Below, one piece after another: positions 30,905 to 39,315 of a stretch of DNA of 41,598 nt (the first letter of the stretch is position 1; each line of letters starts with the position of its first letter). The notes under the pieces are model-generated. The model worked only from the letters and a program-made list of their open reading frames with translations. It did not search any database and was not told the DNA's origin. Source of the DNA: Ignavibacteriota bacterium (GTDB lineage: Bacteria > Bacteroidota > Ignavibacteria > UBA10030 > UBA6906); assembly GCA_003157485.1 (NCBI GenBank), contig PMJQ01000161.1, positions 191 through 41,788 on the forward strand, read 5' to 3'. The position numbers and the translations under genes were made by a program.

Positions 30905-32530
30905 TCAGCGGCGGCGGGACTGCGGCATCGCTTCAGGGTGAAAGCCGTACAGGACCAAGCGTCCGTACCGGGAGGTGCCGAACGCTTTCAGCGGAACGAG
31001 ACTCGCGATAAATTCCTTATCGTCGTACCCGCCCCTCGATCGCAGTCCCTCATCCTGAAGCATATTCTCAAAATCAATGACGTACCTGACGTTTTTTTGC
31101 CGGAGGTACGAGGGGAGGCTGTTTGTCCGGGCATACTCGTAAATGTCATCGTTCACGAGACCGTCGATGTTGATCACGGTACCCCCCTCATAGTACCCGA
31201 TGATCCCGGCGTTCCACGACGCGATGCTGCCTGCGACGCCGTGCCTGCCGAGGTACGCGCCGGCGTCAAACATGATCTTCTGGTGGGGCCACGGGGATTG
31301 AGAGAAGTCCTCCTGGACCGTTGCGACGTTTCGGGCGGCGATGCACAGAACGACGACCGACACACCGATCTCCATCAGCGTGCGATCATGGCCTCGCAGC
31401 GCCCGTTCACCCAGGCCCGCGCCAACGGCGAGCAGGACGACGACGGGAACGACAAGATTTCCCGAATACCAGGGCTGCAACGCCGCGCCGGCGATCGCAT
31501 AGAAGGAGATATACCCCGCGATGCACAGGGCCGCCGACGCGGCGAGGGTCAGTTCGTGAAACGGCGCCTCTGCCGCCCGGTCCGGCCGGAACAACGATGC
31601 CACACGGGGGCCCTTCCTTGTCACGAAAAAGAGGAGATATGCCGCGACGGCGGAGAGAACCGCGATAAGCGGCACCACGCCTCCGGAATGGAATCCCCCG
31701 CCGACGACCAGGTTGCTGAGGAGCGTCATCGGACCACGGAACGAGATCCCGGACACCTGGGCCCAGTACGCCTTCATTCGCGCGCTTGACTGGATAAGCC
31801 TCCCCGAGATGACGTAATCGTGAGCAATGACGAGGAGAGCGCCGAGCGCCGCGCCGGCCGCGCCGAGGAGGGGCGCCCGGGACCATTCCCTGGTTCGCGT
31901 GAAATGGCGCACCACCAGACCGACCGCGAAGAGAGAGAAGGGGAGAAGGCCGAAATCCGATCTCGCAAGGCTGCCGAGCACCCCTGTGCCGAACAACATG
32001 AGCGCTCTGTTCCGGGAGGACAGGCCCCGCCCGTGCGAGAAGACTATAACGTAGAAGGATGCGCAGAGAACAACAAGGGGCCACTCCGTCACGGAGACGG
32101 TATTCCAGACGAAGTTCCCGGACGTCACAACCAGGGTCAGGAAAATCAGGACATAGGGCGTGCCGCGGCGCAGACCCAGGGTCCAGGCGATAAGCGACGC
32201 CGTGAGCGCGGCGATCGAGCTGAGCGCGAGGCCGCAGTGGACGAAGCCTGCGGGCGTGGGTCGTGCGAGTCCGTAGAGCAGCGAGAGAGCATACGCGAAA
32301 AGAGGATGAAAACCCGTGGCCGTGCTCACGCCGGAATCGAATGTCCACGCGCCCCTGACGGCGAAGTTTCTGGCGAGCGTCAGATAGTAGTAGGCGTCGT
32401 CCGGAATATACTGGACCTGGAGGCCCTCCGGGGCGGTGAAGATTCTCATATCAAAGAGCGCAACGTGCGCAACGGCTGCCAGGCCGGCCGCGGCCCAGAA
32501 ACGATGCAACGTCAAACCCGCAAACTTCAT
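30905..32530 (-). CDS. GT-C type membrane glycosyltransferase-like protein
   Basis: A 541-residue polytopic membrane protein. The first loop carries YIPDDAYYYLTLARN (D44, D45), the acidic pair typical of GT-C enzymes using lipid-linked sugars. STATGFHPLFAY, VSVTEWPL and SLARSDFG follow in the positions where the plus-strand relative at 6753 has STSPLY, SGMETTLF and IRPEG. The soluble C-terminal part has SWNAGIIGYYEGG and a VINIDGLVND segment, also matching that relative, but there are no TPR repeats. Length and layout suggest an AftB/ArnT-like family with unknown sugar and acceptor. The start at 32530 is chosen because the frame further upstream lies over pheA; GGGG precedes the ATG. It follows pheA by 40 bp, probably in one transcript. 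Confidence 0.7.
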   Translation of the reverse strand: MKFAGLTLHRFWAAAGLAAVAHVALFDMRIFTAPEGLQVQYIPDDAYYYLTLARNFAVRGAWTFDSGVSTATGFHPLFAYALSLLYGLARPTPAGFVHCGLALSSIAALTASLIAWTLGLRRGTPYVLIFLTLVVTSGNFVWNTVSVTEWPLVVLCASFYVIVFSHGRGLSSRNRALMLFGTGVLGSLARSDFGLLPFSLFAVGLVVRHFTRTREWSRAPLLGAAGAALGALLVIAHDYVISGRLIQSSARMKAYWAQVSGISFRGPMTLLSNLVVGGGFHSGGVVPLIAVLSAVAAYLLFFVTRKGPRVASLFRPDRAAEAPFHELTLAASAALCIAGYISFYAIAGAALQPWYSGNLVVPVVVLLAVGAGLGERALRGHDRTLMEIGVSVVVLCIAARNVATVQEDFSQSPWPHQKIMFDAGAYLGRHGVAGSIASWNAGIIGYYEGGTVINIDGLVNDDIYEYARTNSLPSYLRQKNVRYVIDFENMLQDEGLRSRGGYDDKEFIASLVPLKAFGTSRYGRLVLYGFHPEAMPQSRRR

Positions 32531-32570
32531 CGCCGTACCCCGCCTGAGGCAGTAGTGTCCACGGAGCGTT

Positions 32571-33425
32571 TCATCCTCCGGCGCGGGTCCGCCGCGCCGG
32601 CCCTGCGGCGGCGGGGTACGTGCCGAGGAGACGGAAATGGGAAACGATCTCGCGGAGATGATCGAACGCGCGGGAGACCCGCTCTTCGTCCGGCCCCCCC
32701 GCGATGTCCGCGTAAAACCGGTAGTCGAACGGCGACCGGGGATCGGGGCGGGATTCAATTTTGAGGAGATCAATGTCGCGGAGTGCGAACACGCCGAGTA
32801 TGTGAAAGAGCATCCCCGGCCGGTTCGCCGCCGGCGTGAAGACGATGCTTGACCTGGTTTTTGTGCCGTGCGTGAATTTCCACGGGGCGCGCGAGAGGAC
32901 GAGAAACCTCGTGAAATTGTTCGGGCTGTTCTCGATGTTCCTCTTCAGTATTCTGAGTCCGTAGAGGCGCGCCGCATAGGCTCCCGCGATCGCGCCGGTG
33001 TCCGTACGCCCGTCCCGGGCGACCGCATGGGCGGCCCCCGCGGTGTCGAAAAACGGGACGGGTTTAATCGCCGGGTGGGCGAGAAGGAACCTGCTGCACT
33101 GGGCAAGGGCCTGGGGGTGGGAGCGGACGGACGTCAGGCGCCCCAGTGTGCTCCCCGGAGGGGCGAGGAGGGCGTGTTCGATACGCTGGTGGATCTCCCC
33201 CACGATATGCAGTCCGTGCGTCAGGAGAAGGTCGTAGTTTTCATGGATGCTCCCGGCGAGCGAGTTCTCGATCGGGATGACGCCCCTGTCCGACTGCCGG
33301 CGTTCCACCCTGTCGAACACCTCTGCGAACGTCTCACAGGGGGATGTCGCAATTTCTTTCCCGAGCGCCGCGCGGGCTGCGGCCTCGCTGTATGCTCCGT
33401 GGACCCCCTGGAATGCGGCGTTCAT
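32571..33425 (-). CDS. pheA: Prephenate dehydratase (monofunctional)
   Basis: A 284-residue protein converting prephenate to phenylpyruvate in phenylalanine synthesis. The catalytic PDT domain (about 1-182) has AFQGVHGAYSE, VIPIENSLAGSIHENYDLL, SHPQALAQC, the IAGAYAARLYGL region and NNFTRFLVL, with the essential Thr-Arg-Phe. The ACT domain (about 195-275) has the Phe-binding GMLFHILGVFA and KIESRP motifs, so feedback inhibition by phenylalanine is expected. No chorismate mutase is fused. The ATG at 33425 is preceded by AGAGGAA. The frame is open to 33560, but the extra 45 residues are Pro/Arg-rich and not family-like. A -10-like TATATT (33524-33519) without a good -35 is the only promoter hint. 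Confidence 0.94.
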   Translation of the reverse strand: MNAAFQGVHGAYSEAAARAALGKEIATSPCETFAEVFDRVERRQSDRGVIPIENSLAGSIHENYDLLLTHGLHIVGEIHQRIEHALLAPPGSTLGRLTSVRSHPQALAQCSRFLLAHPAIKPVPFFDTAGAAHAVARDGRTDTGAIAGAYAARLYGLRILKRNIENSPNNFTRFLVLSRAPWKFTHGTKTRSSIVFTPAANRPGMLFHILGVFALRDIDLLKIESRPDPRSPFDYRFYADIAGGPDEERVSRAFDHLREIVSHFRLLGTYPAAAGPARRTRAGG

Positions 33426-33486
33426 CGGTTCCTCTCTGGGTGCGCCTGCGCCTGCGGTCTTCTTCCGCGGGGCGCCGGCGGGTTCA

Positions 33487-33515
33487 TTGAAACGGAGGTG
33501 AAATCTCCGTACATT
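33487..33515 (+). promoter_or_regulatory. Predicted argF promoter with palindrome in the spacer
   Basis: TTGAAA (33487-33492) and TACATT (33510-33515) are 17 bp apart. The spacer itself is an inverted repeat: CGGAG (33493-33497), seven bases, CTCCG (33505-33509). A repressor bound there would block RNA polymerase directly, so it is a candidate operator for the argF-arcC-COG2403 genes. The start near 33522 gives a leader of about 40 bases. Confidence 0.5.
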
Positions 33516-33562
33516 CATAATATACAACGAACATCCGGACAGAATCCACAGGGAGTTCACTC

Positions 33563-34522
33563 GTGAAAAAGAAAACCGCCCCGCCTCCGGCGGGGAAGGG
33601 GCTGAGGGGGAGAGATTTCATATCCATTGATGATTGCTCCACAAAAGAGATTACGGCTCTGCTCAGGCTCGGGGCCGCGATGAAGGCAAATCCGAAGAAA
33701 TACCGCCGTGCACTGGACGGGAAGATGATGGCGCTGATATTTGAAAAGCCCTCTCTACGCACGCGGACCACGTTCACCGTTGGGATGAGCCAGCTCGGCG
33801 GAGACTCCATACTCCTCACGCCGGCCGATATAAGCCTCGGGAAACGGGAGTCCGTGTACGACGTGGCGAAGAACCTCGAGCGGATGGTGGACGGGATCAT
33901 GATCAGGACGTTCGCTCATGCGATTTGTACGTCGATGGCCCTGAACGCGCGGATCCCGGTAATCAACGGTCTGACGGACCATGAACACCCGTGCCAGGCG
34001 ATGGCCGATTTCCTGACGATACGTGAATGCAGGAAAAACCTCCGGGCGCTCAAGCTCGCATACGTCGGGGACGGCAACAACGTCGCCCATTCGCTCATGC
34101 TGATTGCCGCCAAGCTCGGGGCGACGCTTTTCCTCGGCACACCCGCCGCCCACAAACCGGACCCGGCCGTGATGGAGCGCGCCGGGGCGCTTGCGCGGGA
34201 TGAGGGGGGCGCGATTCACTGGAGCGAAGATCCCGCTGCGGCAGTGAGGGGGGCGGACGTCGTCTATACCGACACGTGGGCGAGCATGGGGCAGGAAGAC
34301 GAAGCGGAAGCACGGCGGGCCGTGTTCACCCCCTACAGAGTGAACCGTGCGCTCTTCGGGCTCGCGAAGAAGGACGCGCTCTTTATGCACTGCCTCCCGG
34401 CGCACCGCGGAGAGGAAGTCACGGACGAGGTCATTGATTCTCCGAATTCGGTCGTCTTCGTGCAGGCGGAGAACCGGCTTCACGTGCAGAAGGCGATCAT
34501 GTTCGAGCTTTTGCGTGACTGA
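33563..34522 (+). CDS. argF: Ornithine carbamoyltransferase
   Basis: A 319-residue carbamoyltransferase interconverting carbamoyl phosphate plus ornithine and citrulline plus phosphate. Carbamoyl-phosphate site: EKPSLRTRTTF (the SxRTRT motif, near residue 62-67). Then VDGIMIRTFAH, NGLTDHEHPCQ (HPCQ motif), the ornithine loop YTDTWASMGQ and the FMHCLPAHRGEEV motif with catalytic Cys. These fit ornithine rather than acetyl- or succinyl-ornithine, putrescine or aspartate as acceptor. The start is GTG at 33563 with GGGAG seven bases upstream. It lies 4 bp before the carbamate kinase gene. Whether it runs in the anabolic or catabolic direction cannot be read from sequence; the arcC neighbour suggests the catabolic or carbamoyl-phosphate-supplying direction. 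Confidence 0.93.
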   Translation: MKKKTAPPPAGKGLRGRDFISIDDCSTKEITALLRLGAAMKANPKKYRRALDGKMMALIFEKPSLRTRTTFTVGMSQLGGDSILLTPADISLGKRESVYDVAKNLERMVDGIMIRTFAHAICTSMALNARIPVINGLTDHEHPCQAMADFLTIRECRKNLRALKLAYVGDGNNVAHSLMLIAAKLGATLFLGTPAAHKPDPAVMERAGALARDEGGAIHWSEDPAAAVRGADVVYTDTWASMGQEDEAEARRAVFTPYRVNRALFGLAKKDALFMHCLPAHRGEEVTDEVIDSPNSVVFVQAENRLHVQKAIMFELLRD

Positions 34523-34526
34523 ACGC

Positions 34527-35465
34527 ATGGGCGGGCTCGTCCTCATAGCGGTGGGAGGGAATGCCCTCATCCGGGCAGGTCAGAAAGGGACCGCGCAGGA
34601 ACAGTTCCAGAACGCCGTCGACACGGCCGGAGTAGTCGTCAGGCTCATCGACGCCGGGTACCGGGTCGTTCTCACGCACGGCAACGGCCCGCAGGTCGGC
34701 GCCGCGCTCGTCCGTTCCGAACTCGCGGCCGCTCACGCATACAGAATGCCCCTGGATTGCTGCGTCGCATCCACACAGGGAGAGATCGGGTACGTCCTCC
34801 AGTATGCGCTCTGGCAGGCGCTCCAGGCGGAGGGCTTGAGGACGCCGGTCGTCTCACTTGTCACGCAGGTTCTTGTTGACAAGAACGATCCCGCGTTTGC
34901 GCGCCCCACCAAGCCGATCGGCCCGTTTTACACGAAGGACGAGGCGAACCGCTACCGCGATCTGTTCAACTGGGACATCGTGGAAGACTCCTCCCGGGGT
35001 TTCCGGCGGGTCGTCGCCTCCCCCGAGCCGCGCGGGATCGTGGAGCTTGAAGCGATCCGTGCGTGCGTCGACAGGGGACTCGTCGTGATCGCCGGCGGGG
35101 GCGGGGGCGTGCCGGTCTTCAACGATCACGACATCACGAAGGGGGTGGAAGCGGTCATCGACAAGGATCACACCTCCGCGATACTCGCGTCGCAGCTGGG
35201 GGCCGATTTCTTCGCCATCGACACGGACGAAGAGATGGTCTGCCTCGACTACCGGAGGCCGTCGCAGAGAAAACTCCCCCTCCTGACGGTGGAGGAGTGC
35301 CGCCGGTACATTGCGGAAGGGCAGTTCCCTGAGGGGAGCATGGGGCCAAAGATCAGGGCAGCGATGGTCTTCCTGGGCAGGGGGGGCGGGGAAGCCGTCA
35401 TCACAGATTCGGAGCACCTGATGGACGCCGTCGCGGGACGCGGCGGAACGCATATCATCCGTTAA
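34527..35465 (+). CDS. arcC: Carbamate kinase
   Basis: A 312-residue amino-acid-kinase-fold enzyme: carbamoyl phosphate plus ADP gives ATP plus carbamate. The N-terminus has VLIAVGGNALI, then VLTHGNGPQVG and TQGEIGYVLQ; late motifs include KDHTSAILASQLGADFF and the PEGSMGPKIRAAM end, all typical of ArcC. The ATG at 34527 lies 4 bp after the argF stop; the frame extends further upstream, but that part overlaps argF. No clear Shine-Dalgarno precedes it, so coupling to argF is likely. No arginine deiminase gene (arcA) or transporter is in the cluster, so citrulline or carbamoyl phosphate must come from elsewhere. The next gene follows after 28 bp. Confidence 0.94.
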   Translation: MGGLVLIAVGGNALIRAGQKGTAQEQFQNAVDTAGVVVRLIDAGYRVVLTHGNGPQVGAALVRSELAAAHAYRMPLDCCVASTQGEIGYVLQYALWQALQAEGLRTPVVSLVTQVLVDKNDPAFARPTKPIGPFYTKDEANRYRDLFNWDIVEDSSRGFRRVVASPEPRGIVELEAIRACVDRGLVVIAGGGGGVPVFNDHDITKGVEAVIDKDHTSAILASQLGADFFAIDTDEEMVCLDYRRPSQRKLPLLTVEECRRYIAEGQFPEGSMGPKIRAAMVFLGRGGGEAVITDSEHLMDAVAGRGGTHIIR

Positions 35466-35493
35466 AGGATAATCGCCGAGACAAGGAGAACGA

Positions 35494-36846
35494 ATGCCGA
35501 AAACGCGTGTACTGATTATGGGAGCGGCGGGGAGAGACTTTCACAATTTCAACACCGTCTACCGTGGAAACCGCGCCGTCGAAGTCGTCGCGTTCACCGC
35601 GACGCAGATTCCGAACATCGCCGGGAGGAAGTACCCTGCGAAGCTTGCCGGTCCCGGGTACCCCCGGGGAATCCGCATCTATCCCGAATCCGAACTCCCC
35701 GGGCTCATCCGGAAGCTCCGCGTGGATCAGGTCGTCTTCTCGTATTCCGACGTGTCAAACAACTACGTGATGGACAGGGCGTCGATGGTGATGGCCCTGG
35801 GTGCGGATTTCACCGTCCTCGGCGGGGAGCATACGATGATTCCCTCGAAAGTGCCCGTAATCTCGGTCGTCGCCGTCCGCACGGGATCGGGGAAGAGCCA
35901 GACCTCGCGCAGGGTGTGCGCCTACCTGCGGAGCCGCGGGAAGCGCGTCGTTGCGGTGCGGCACCCCATGCCGTACGGCGATCTCGTGAAGCAGCGGGTC
36001 CAGCGCTACGGGACGCTCGCCGATCTTGTGAAGTACAAATGCACTGTCGAGGAGATGGAGGAATACGAGCCCCACATCGTGGAGGGGACGATCATCTATG
36101 CGGGGGTGGACTACGAGGCGATACTGCGCGAGGCGGAGAAAGAAGCCGACGTGATCGTGTGGGACGGCGGAAACAACGACATGTCGTTTTACAAATCGGA
36201 CCTCACGATCACCGTCGTGGACCCACACCGGCCGGGACACGAATTGACGTACTATCCGGGACAGACGAACGTCCGGCTTGCCGACGTCATCGTCGTGAAC
36301 AAGGTGGATTCCGCCGCGCCGGAGAACGTCGCCGCGGTCATTGCGAACTCGCTTGCGATAAACCCGGGAGCGACGATCATCGAAGCGAATTCGAAGATCA
36401 CCGTCGAAGACGAATCGCTCCTGAGGGGGAAAGACGTCCTCGTCGTCGAGGACGGCCCGACGCTGACACACGGCGAAATGCAGTTCGGCGCGGGGACGAT
36501 CGCCGCAAAAATGTTCGGCGCGCGCTCGATCATCGATCCCCGTCCGTATGCAACCGGTTCGATCGCCGGGACATACGCAAAATACCCCCGGACCGGCAGG
36601 GTCCTCCCCGCGATGGGATACGGGGAGGAACAGATCGCCGACCTGGAGGAGACGATAAACAAGGTCCCCTGCGACACGGTGGTGATCGGCACGCCGATAG
36701 ACCTGAGGCGCGTCCTGAAGATCAACAAACCGTCCGTACGCGTCAGTTACACGCTTCAGGAGAGGACGATGCCCGACATCCCGGCCGTCCTCGACGATTT
36801 CCTCAAAGCGCCCCGCCGGCGGACGGGGAAAGGCGGGGGACGGTAA
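35494..36846 (+). CDS. COG2403 P-loop protein (cyclic 2,3-diphosphoglycerate synthetase-like)
   Basis: A 450-residue protein of the family usually annotated as cyclic 2,3-diphosphoglycerate synthetase or simply GTPase. Residues 1-120 form a Rossmann-like domain (RVLIMGAAGRDFHNFN). A P-loop follows at 127-135 (VRTGSGKS), then HPMPYGDL, a Walker-B-like VIVWDGGNND and VVNKVD, which resembles the NKxD base-recognition motif of GTPases. The end has IGTPIDLRRVLKINKP. In hyperthermophilic archaea the enzyme makes an osmolyte, but a bacterial role is not established as far as I know. It is placed directly after argF and arcC, which handle carbamoyl phosphate. A link to that metabolite is inference. 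AAGGAG lies upstream of the ATG. Confidence 0.8.
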   Translation: MPKTRVLIMGAAGRDFHNFNTVYRGNRAVEVVAFTATQIPNIAGRKYPAKLAGPGYPRGIRIYPESELPGLIRKLRVDQVVFSYSDVSNNYVMDRASMVMALGADFTVLGGEHTMIPSKVPVISVVAVRTGSGKSQTSRRVCAYLRSRGKRVVAVRHPMPYGDLVKQRVQRYGTLADLVKYKCTVEEMEEYEPHIVEGTIIYAGVDYEAILREAEKEADVIVWDGGNNDMSFYKSDLTITVVDPHRPGHELTYYPGQTNVRLADVIVVNKVDSAAPENVAAVIANSLAINPGATIIEANSKITVEDESLLRGKDVLVVEDGPTLTHGEMQFGAGTIAAKMFGARSIIDPRPYATGSIAGTYAKYPRTGRVLPAMGYGEEQIADLEETINKVPCDTVVIGTPIDLRRVLKINKPSVRVSYTLQERTMPDIPAVLDDFLKAPRRRTGKGGGR

Positions 36847-36852
36847 GGGGCG

Positions 36853-36881
36853 TTGGAGAAGCAGATGAAAATTCTTATATT
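36853..36881 (+). promoter_or_regulatory. Predicted sigma70-type promoter of guaA
   Basis: TTGGAG (36853-36858) and TATATT (36876-36881) are 17 bp apart, directly after the COG2403 stop codon. The start near 36888 leaves a 24-base leader. The -35 matches only three of six positions. Confidence 0.4.
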
Positions 36882-36911
36882 AGGTGAATCCGGAATCCGA
36901 ATCCCCTCCCG

Positions 36912-38465
36912 ATGATCCACAACGAGCTCGTTCTTGTCCTCGATTACGGTGCGCAGTACTCCCAGCTCATCGCCCGCCGCGTCCGGGAAGCGGGAGTCTA
37001 CTCGGAACTTCATCCCTGCACGATCCCCGTCGATCGCATCCGCGCGCTCAATCCCAGGGGGATAATACTCTCGGGAAGCCCCCACAGCGCCTACGAAGAG
37101 GGGGCGCCGCTCTCGTCCCCCGAAGTGTTTTCGCTCGGCATCCCCGTTCTCGGCATCTGCTACGGACTGCAGCTTATCGCCTATCAGCTCGGCGGAGAGG
37201 TCGACAAGGCTGCCCGGCGGGAGTACGGCCAGGCGCTTCTCACCATCGATGATGCGGGGGATCTCTTCGCCGGCATCGAGCCGGACGTGCCGGGGGGGCT
37301 CAACGTCTGGATGAGTCACGGGGACCACATCACCCGCATGCCCCCCGGATTCGAATCGATCGCGCACAGCGCAAACGCTCCCGTGTGCGCGATCCGCCAC
37401 CCCGGGAAGAAAATCTACGGCGTTCAGTTCCATCCGGAGGTCGTGCACACGCCGAAGGGGCGCGCAATACTCAGGAATTTCCTCTACAAGATCTGCGGAT
37501 GTGAGGGAACGTGGAGCCCGTCGGCATTCATCGGCGAGGCGCTGGAAAACGTCCGGCGGACGGTCGGGGAGGGGAAGGTGCTCTGCGCGCTCAGCGGAGG
37601 GGTGGACTCGTCGGTTGCCGCACTCCTCCTCCACCGGGCCATCGGGGACCGGCTCACCTGCATACACATCAACAACGGGTTGATGCGGAAGAACGAATCG
37701 GAATCGGTCGTGAAGACGTTCCGGGACATGTACGCGATCCGCCTGGAGTACGTCGACGCCTCCGCGCTTTTCCTCGACGGGCTTCGCGGTGTGACCGATC
37801 CCGAATCCAAGAGAAAAATCATCGGGAAGCTGTTCATCGACGTCTTCGAGAAGGAGGCGGCGAAGATCGGGAAGGTCGATTTCCTCGCCCAGGGGACGCT
37901 GTACCCGGACGTGATCGAGTCGACCTCGTTCAAGGGCCCGTCCGTGACGATTAAGTCCCATCATAACGTCGGCGGACTCCCCGAGAAAATGAACCTCCGG
38001 CTCATTGAGCCGTTCCGGGAGCTCTTCAAAGACGAGGTGCGTGCCGTCGGTGCCGACCTGGGGCTTCCCGACGATCTCCTCTGGCGGCACCCGTTCCCCG
38101 GTCCCGGGCTTGCCGTCCGCATACTGGGAGAGGTCACCCCCGCACGGCTCGCGCTCCTCCGGGAGGCCGACGAGATATTCGTGGAGGAAGTTCGCCGGGG
38201 GGGACTCTACCGCGACATCTGGCAGGGGTTCGCCGTGCTCCTCCCCGTCCGATCGGTGGGGGTGATGGGCGACGGCAGGACGTACGGTGAAAGCGTCGCG
38301 ATCCGCGCGGTCGCCAGCGTGGACGGGATGACGGCCGACTGGTTCCGCATGCCGCACGAGGTGCTCGCGAGGATTTCGAGCCGGATCACCAACGAGATCC
38401 CCGGGATCAACCGGGTGGTGTACGACATCAGCTCGAAACCGCCGGCGACGATCGAATGGGAATGA
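36912..38465 (+). CDS. guaA: GMP synthase (glutamine-hydrolysing)
   Basis: A 517-residue two-domain enzyme converting XMP to GMP with ATP and glutamine. The class I glutaminase domain (about 1-195) has the nucleophile Cys 83 in GICYGLQ and the His-Glu pair in GVQFHPEV. The ATP-pyrophosphatase domain has the PP-loop LSGGVDSSV, and the dimerisation domain has [15 protein letters not shown] and the closing PPATIEWE. All key residues are present and the length is typical (about 510-525). The ATG at 36912 has little Shine-Dalgarno support. It is followed after 16 bp by ubiA, so the quinone genes may be transcribed with it. Confidence 0.97.
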   Translation: MIHNELVLVLDYGAQYSQLIARRVREAGVYSELHPCTIPVDRIRALNPRGIILSGSPHSAYEEGAPLSSPEVFSLGIPVLGICYGLQLIAYQLGGEVDKAARREYGQALLTIDDAGDLFAGIEPDVPGGLNVWMSHGDHITRMPPGFESIAHSANAPVCAIRHPGKKIYGVQFHPEVVHTPKGRAILRNFLYKICGCEGTWSPSAFIGEALENVRRTVGEGKVLCALSGGVDSSVAALLLHRAIGDRLTCIHINNGLMRKNESESVVKTFRDMYAIRLEYVDASALFLDGLRGVTDPESKRKIIGKLFIDVFEKEAAKIGKVDFLAQGTLYPDVIESTSFKGPSVTIKSHHNVGGLPEKMNLRLIEPFRELFKDEVRAVGADLGLPDDLLWRHPFPGPGLAVRILGEVTPARLALLREADEIFVEEVRRGGLYRDIWQGFAVLLPVRSVGVMGDGRTYGESVAIRAVASVDGMTADWFRMPHEVLARISSRITNEIPGINRVVYDISSKPPATIEWE

Positions 38466-38481
38466 GAGACGGGGTGGACGA

Positions 38482-39315
38482 TTGAAAAGGTATTTCTCGT
38501 TCGTCAAGATCGAGCACACGCTCTTCTCGCTCCCGCTGATTTACAGCGGCGTGATGCTCGCCTCCAGGGACGGCGCGCCTCCGCTCCGCATACTCATCCT
38601 CGTCCTGACCGCGGCCACGGGGGCGCGGACGGTGGCGTTCGCCCTCAACAGGATCATCGACAGGCAGATCGACGCCCGCAACCCGCGGACGGCCTCGCGC
38701 GACCTCCCCACCGGACGGATGACGCTCTGGGACGCCGCCTGGGTGACGATCGCCGGGGGGGCGCTCTATTGCGGATCCGCGCTCCTGATCTCTCCATTCT
38801 GTCTGTACATGGCGCCCATCCCCCTTGCGGTTTTCATCATCTACCCGACGATGAAGCGGTACACGCCGCTCGCCCACTTCGGCGTCGGCCTCGGGCTCGC
38901 CATGGGTCCGCTGGGCGGATGGTTCGCGATTTCTCCCTCCTTCCACGATCTCTCCGCCCCCGCGCTTCTTGCGCTCTTCACGCTGTTCTGGGTGGCCGGT
39001 TTCGACATCATCTACGCCACGCTCGACGAGGAGTTCGACAGGAGGGAGTCGCTCTACTCGTTCCCCGCCCGATTCGGCAAACGGACGGCGCTCCGGATCT
39101 CCGCGGTCTTTCACGGCATCGCGTTCCTCCTCCTTGTCGCGCTCTTCCTGTATTCATACATGTCCCTCCTTGCGCTGCCGCTGCTTCTCCTGACCGGCGG
39201 CCTGCTGTACCTGGAACAGAGGAAAGCGGAAGACGTGCCGCTCGCCTTTTTCAGGATCAACGCCGTCGCGGGGTTCGCCGTGTTCTGCATGGTCCTCATC
39301 GGAGTCTACGCATGA
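38482..39315 (+). CDS. UbiA-family polyprenyltransferase (menaquinone type likely)
   Basis: A 277-residue membrane prenyltransferase with eight or nine hydrophobic segments. The two Asp-rich prenyl-diphosphate/Mg sites are NRIIDRQID (N56, D60, D64) and DIIYATLDEEFD (about 174-186). The first site is followed by ARNPRTASRDLPTG, typical of 4-hydroxybenzoate-type and MqnP enzymes. Start is TTG at 38482 behind GGGGTGG. Its stop overlaps ubiX by 4 bp, and ubiD follows. This trio matches the ubiA/ubiX/ubiD-like set (MqnP, MqnM, MqnL) of futalosine-route menaquinone synthesis, and I favour that over ubiquinone given the inferred lineage. Which pathway runs here cannot be settled inside the window. 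Confidence 0.86.
   Translation: MKRYFSFVKIEHTLFSLPLIYSGVMLASRDGAPPLRILILVLTAATGARTVAFALNRIIDRQIDARNPRTASRDLPTGRMTLWDAAWVTIAGGALYCGSALLISPFCLYMAPIPLAVFIIYPTMKRYTPLAHFGVGLGLAMGPLGGWFAISPSFHDLSAPALLALFTLFWVAGFDIIYATLDEEFDRRESLYSFPARFGKRTALRISAVFHGIAFLLLVALFLYSYMSLLALPLLLLTGGLLYLEQRKAEDVPLAFFRINAVAGFAVFCMVLIGVYA

Noticed and set aside
33426-33560. 45-residue N-terminal extension of PheA
   Set aside because: The sequence is Pro/Arg/Ala-rich and overlaps the argF promoter region; the internal ATG has a good AGAGGAA site and the family N-terminus.
33563-34522. N-acetyl- or N-succinylornithine carbamoyltransferase instead of ArgF
   Set aside because: Length, the HPCQ, TWASMGQ and HCLPAHRGEEV context and overall pattern match ornithine carbamoyltransferase.
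36756-38519. Minus-strand open frame of 587 codons over guaA
   Set aside because: Antisense shadow of GMP synthase; no motif or ribosome-binding site.
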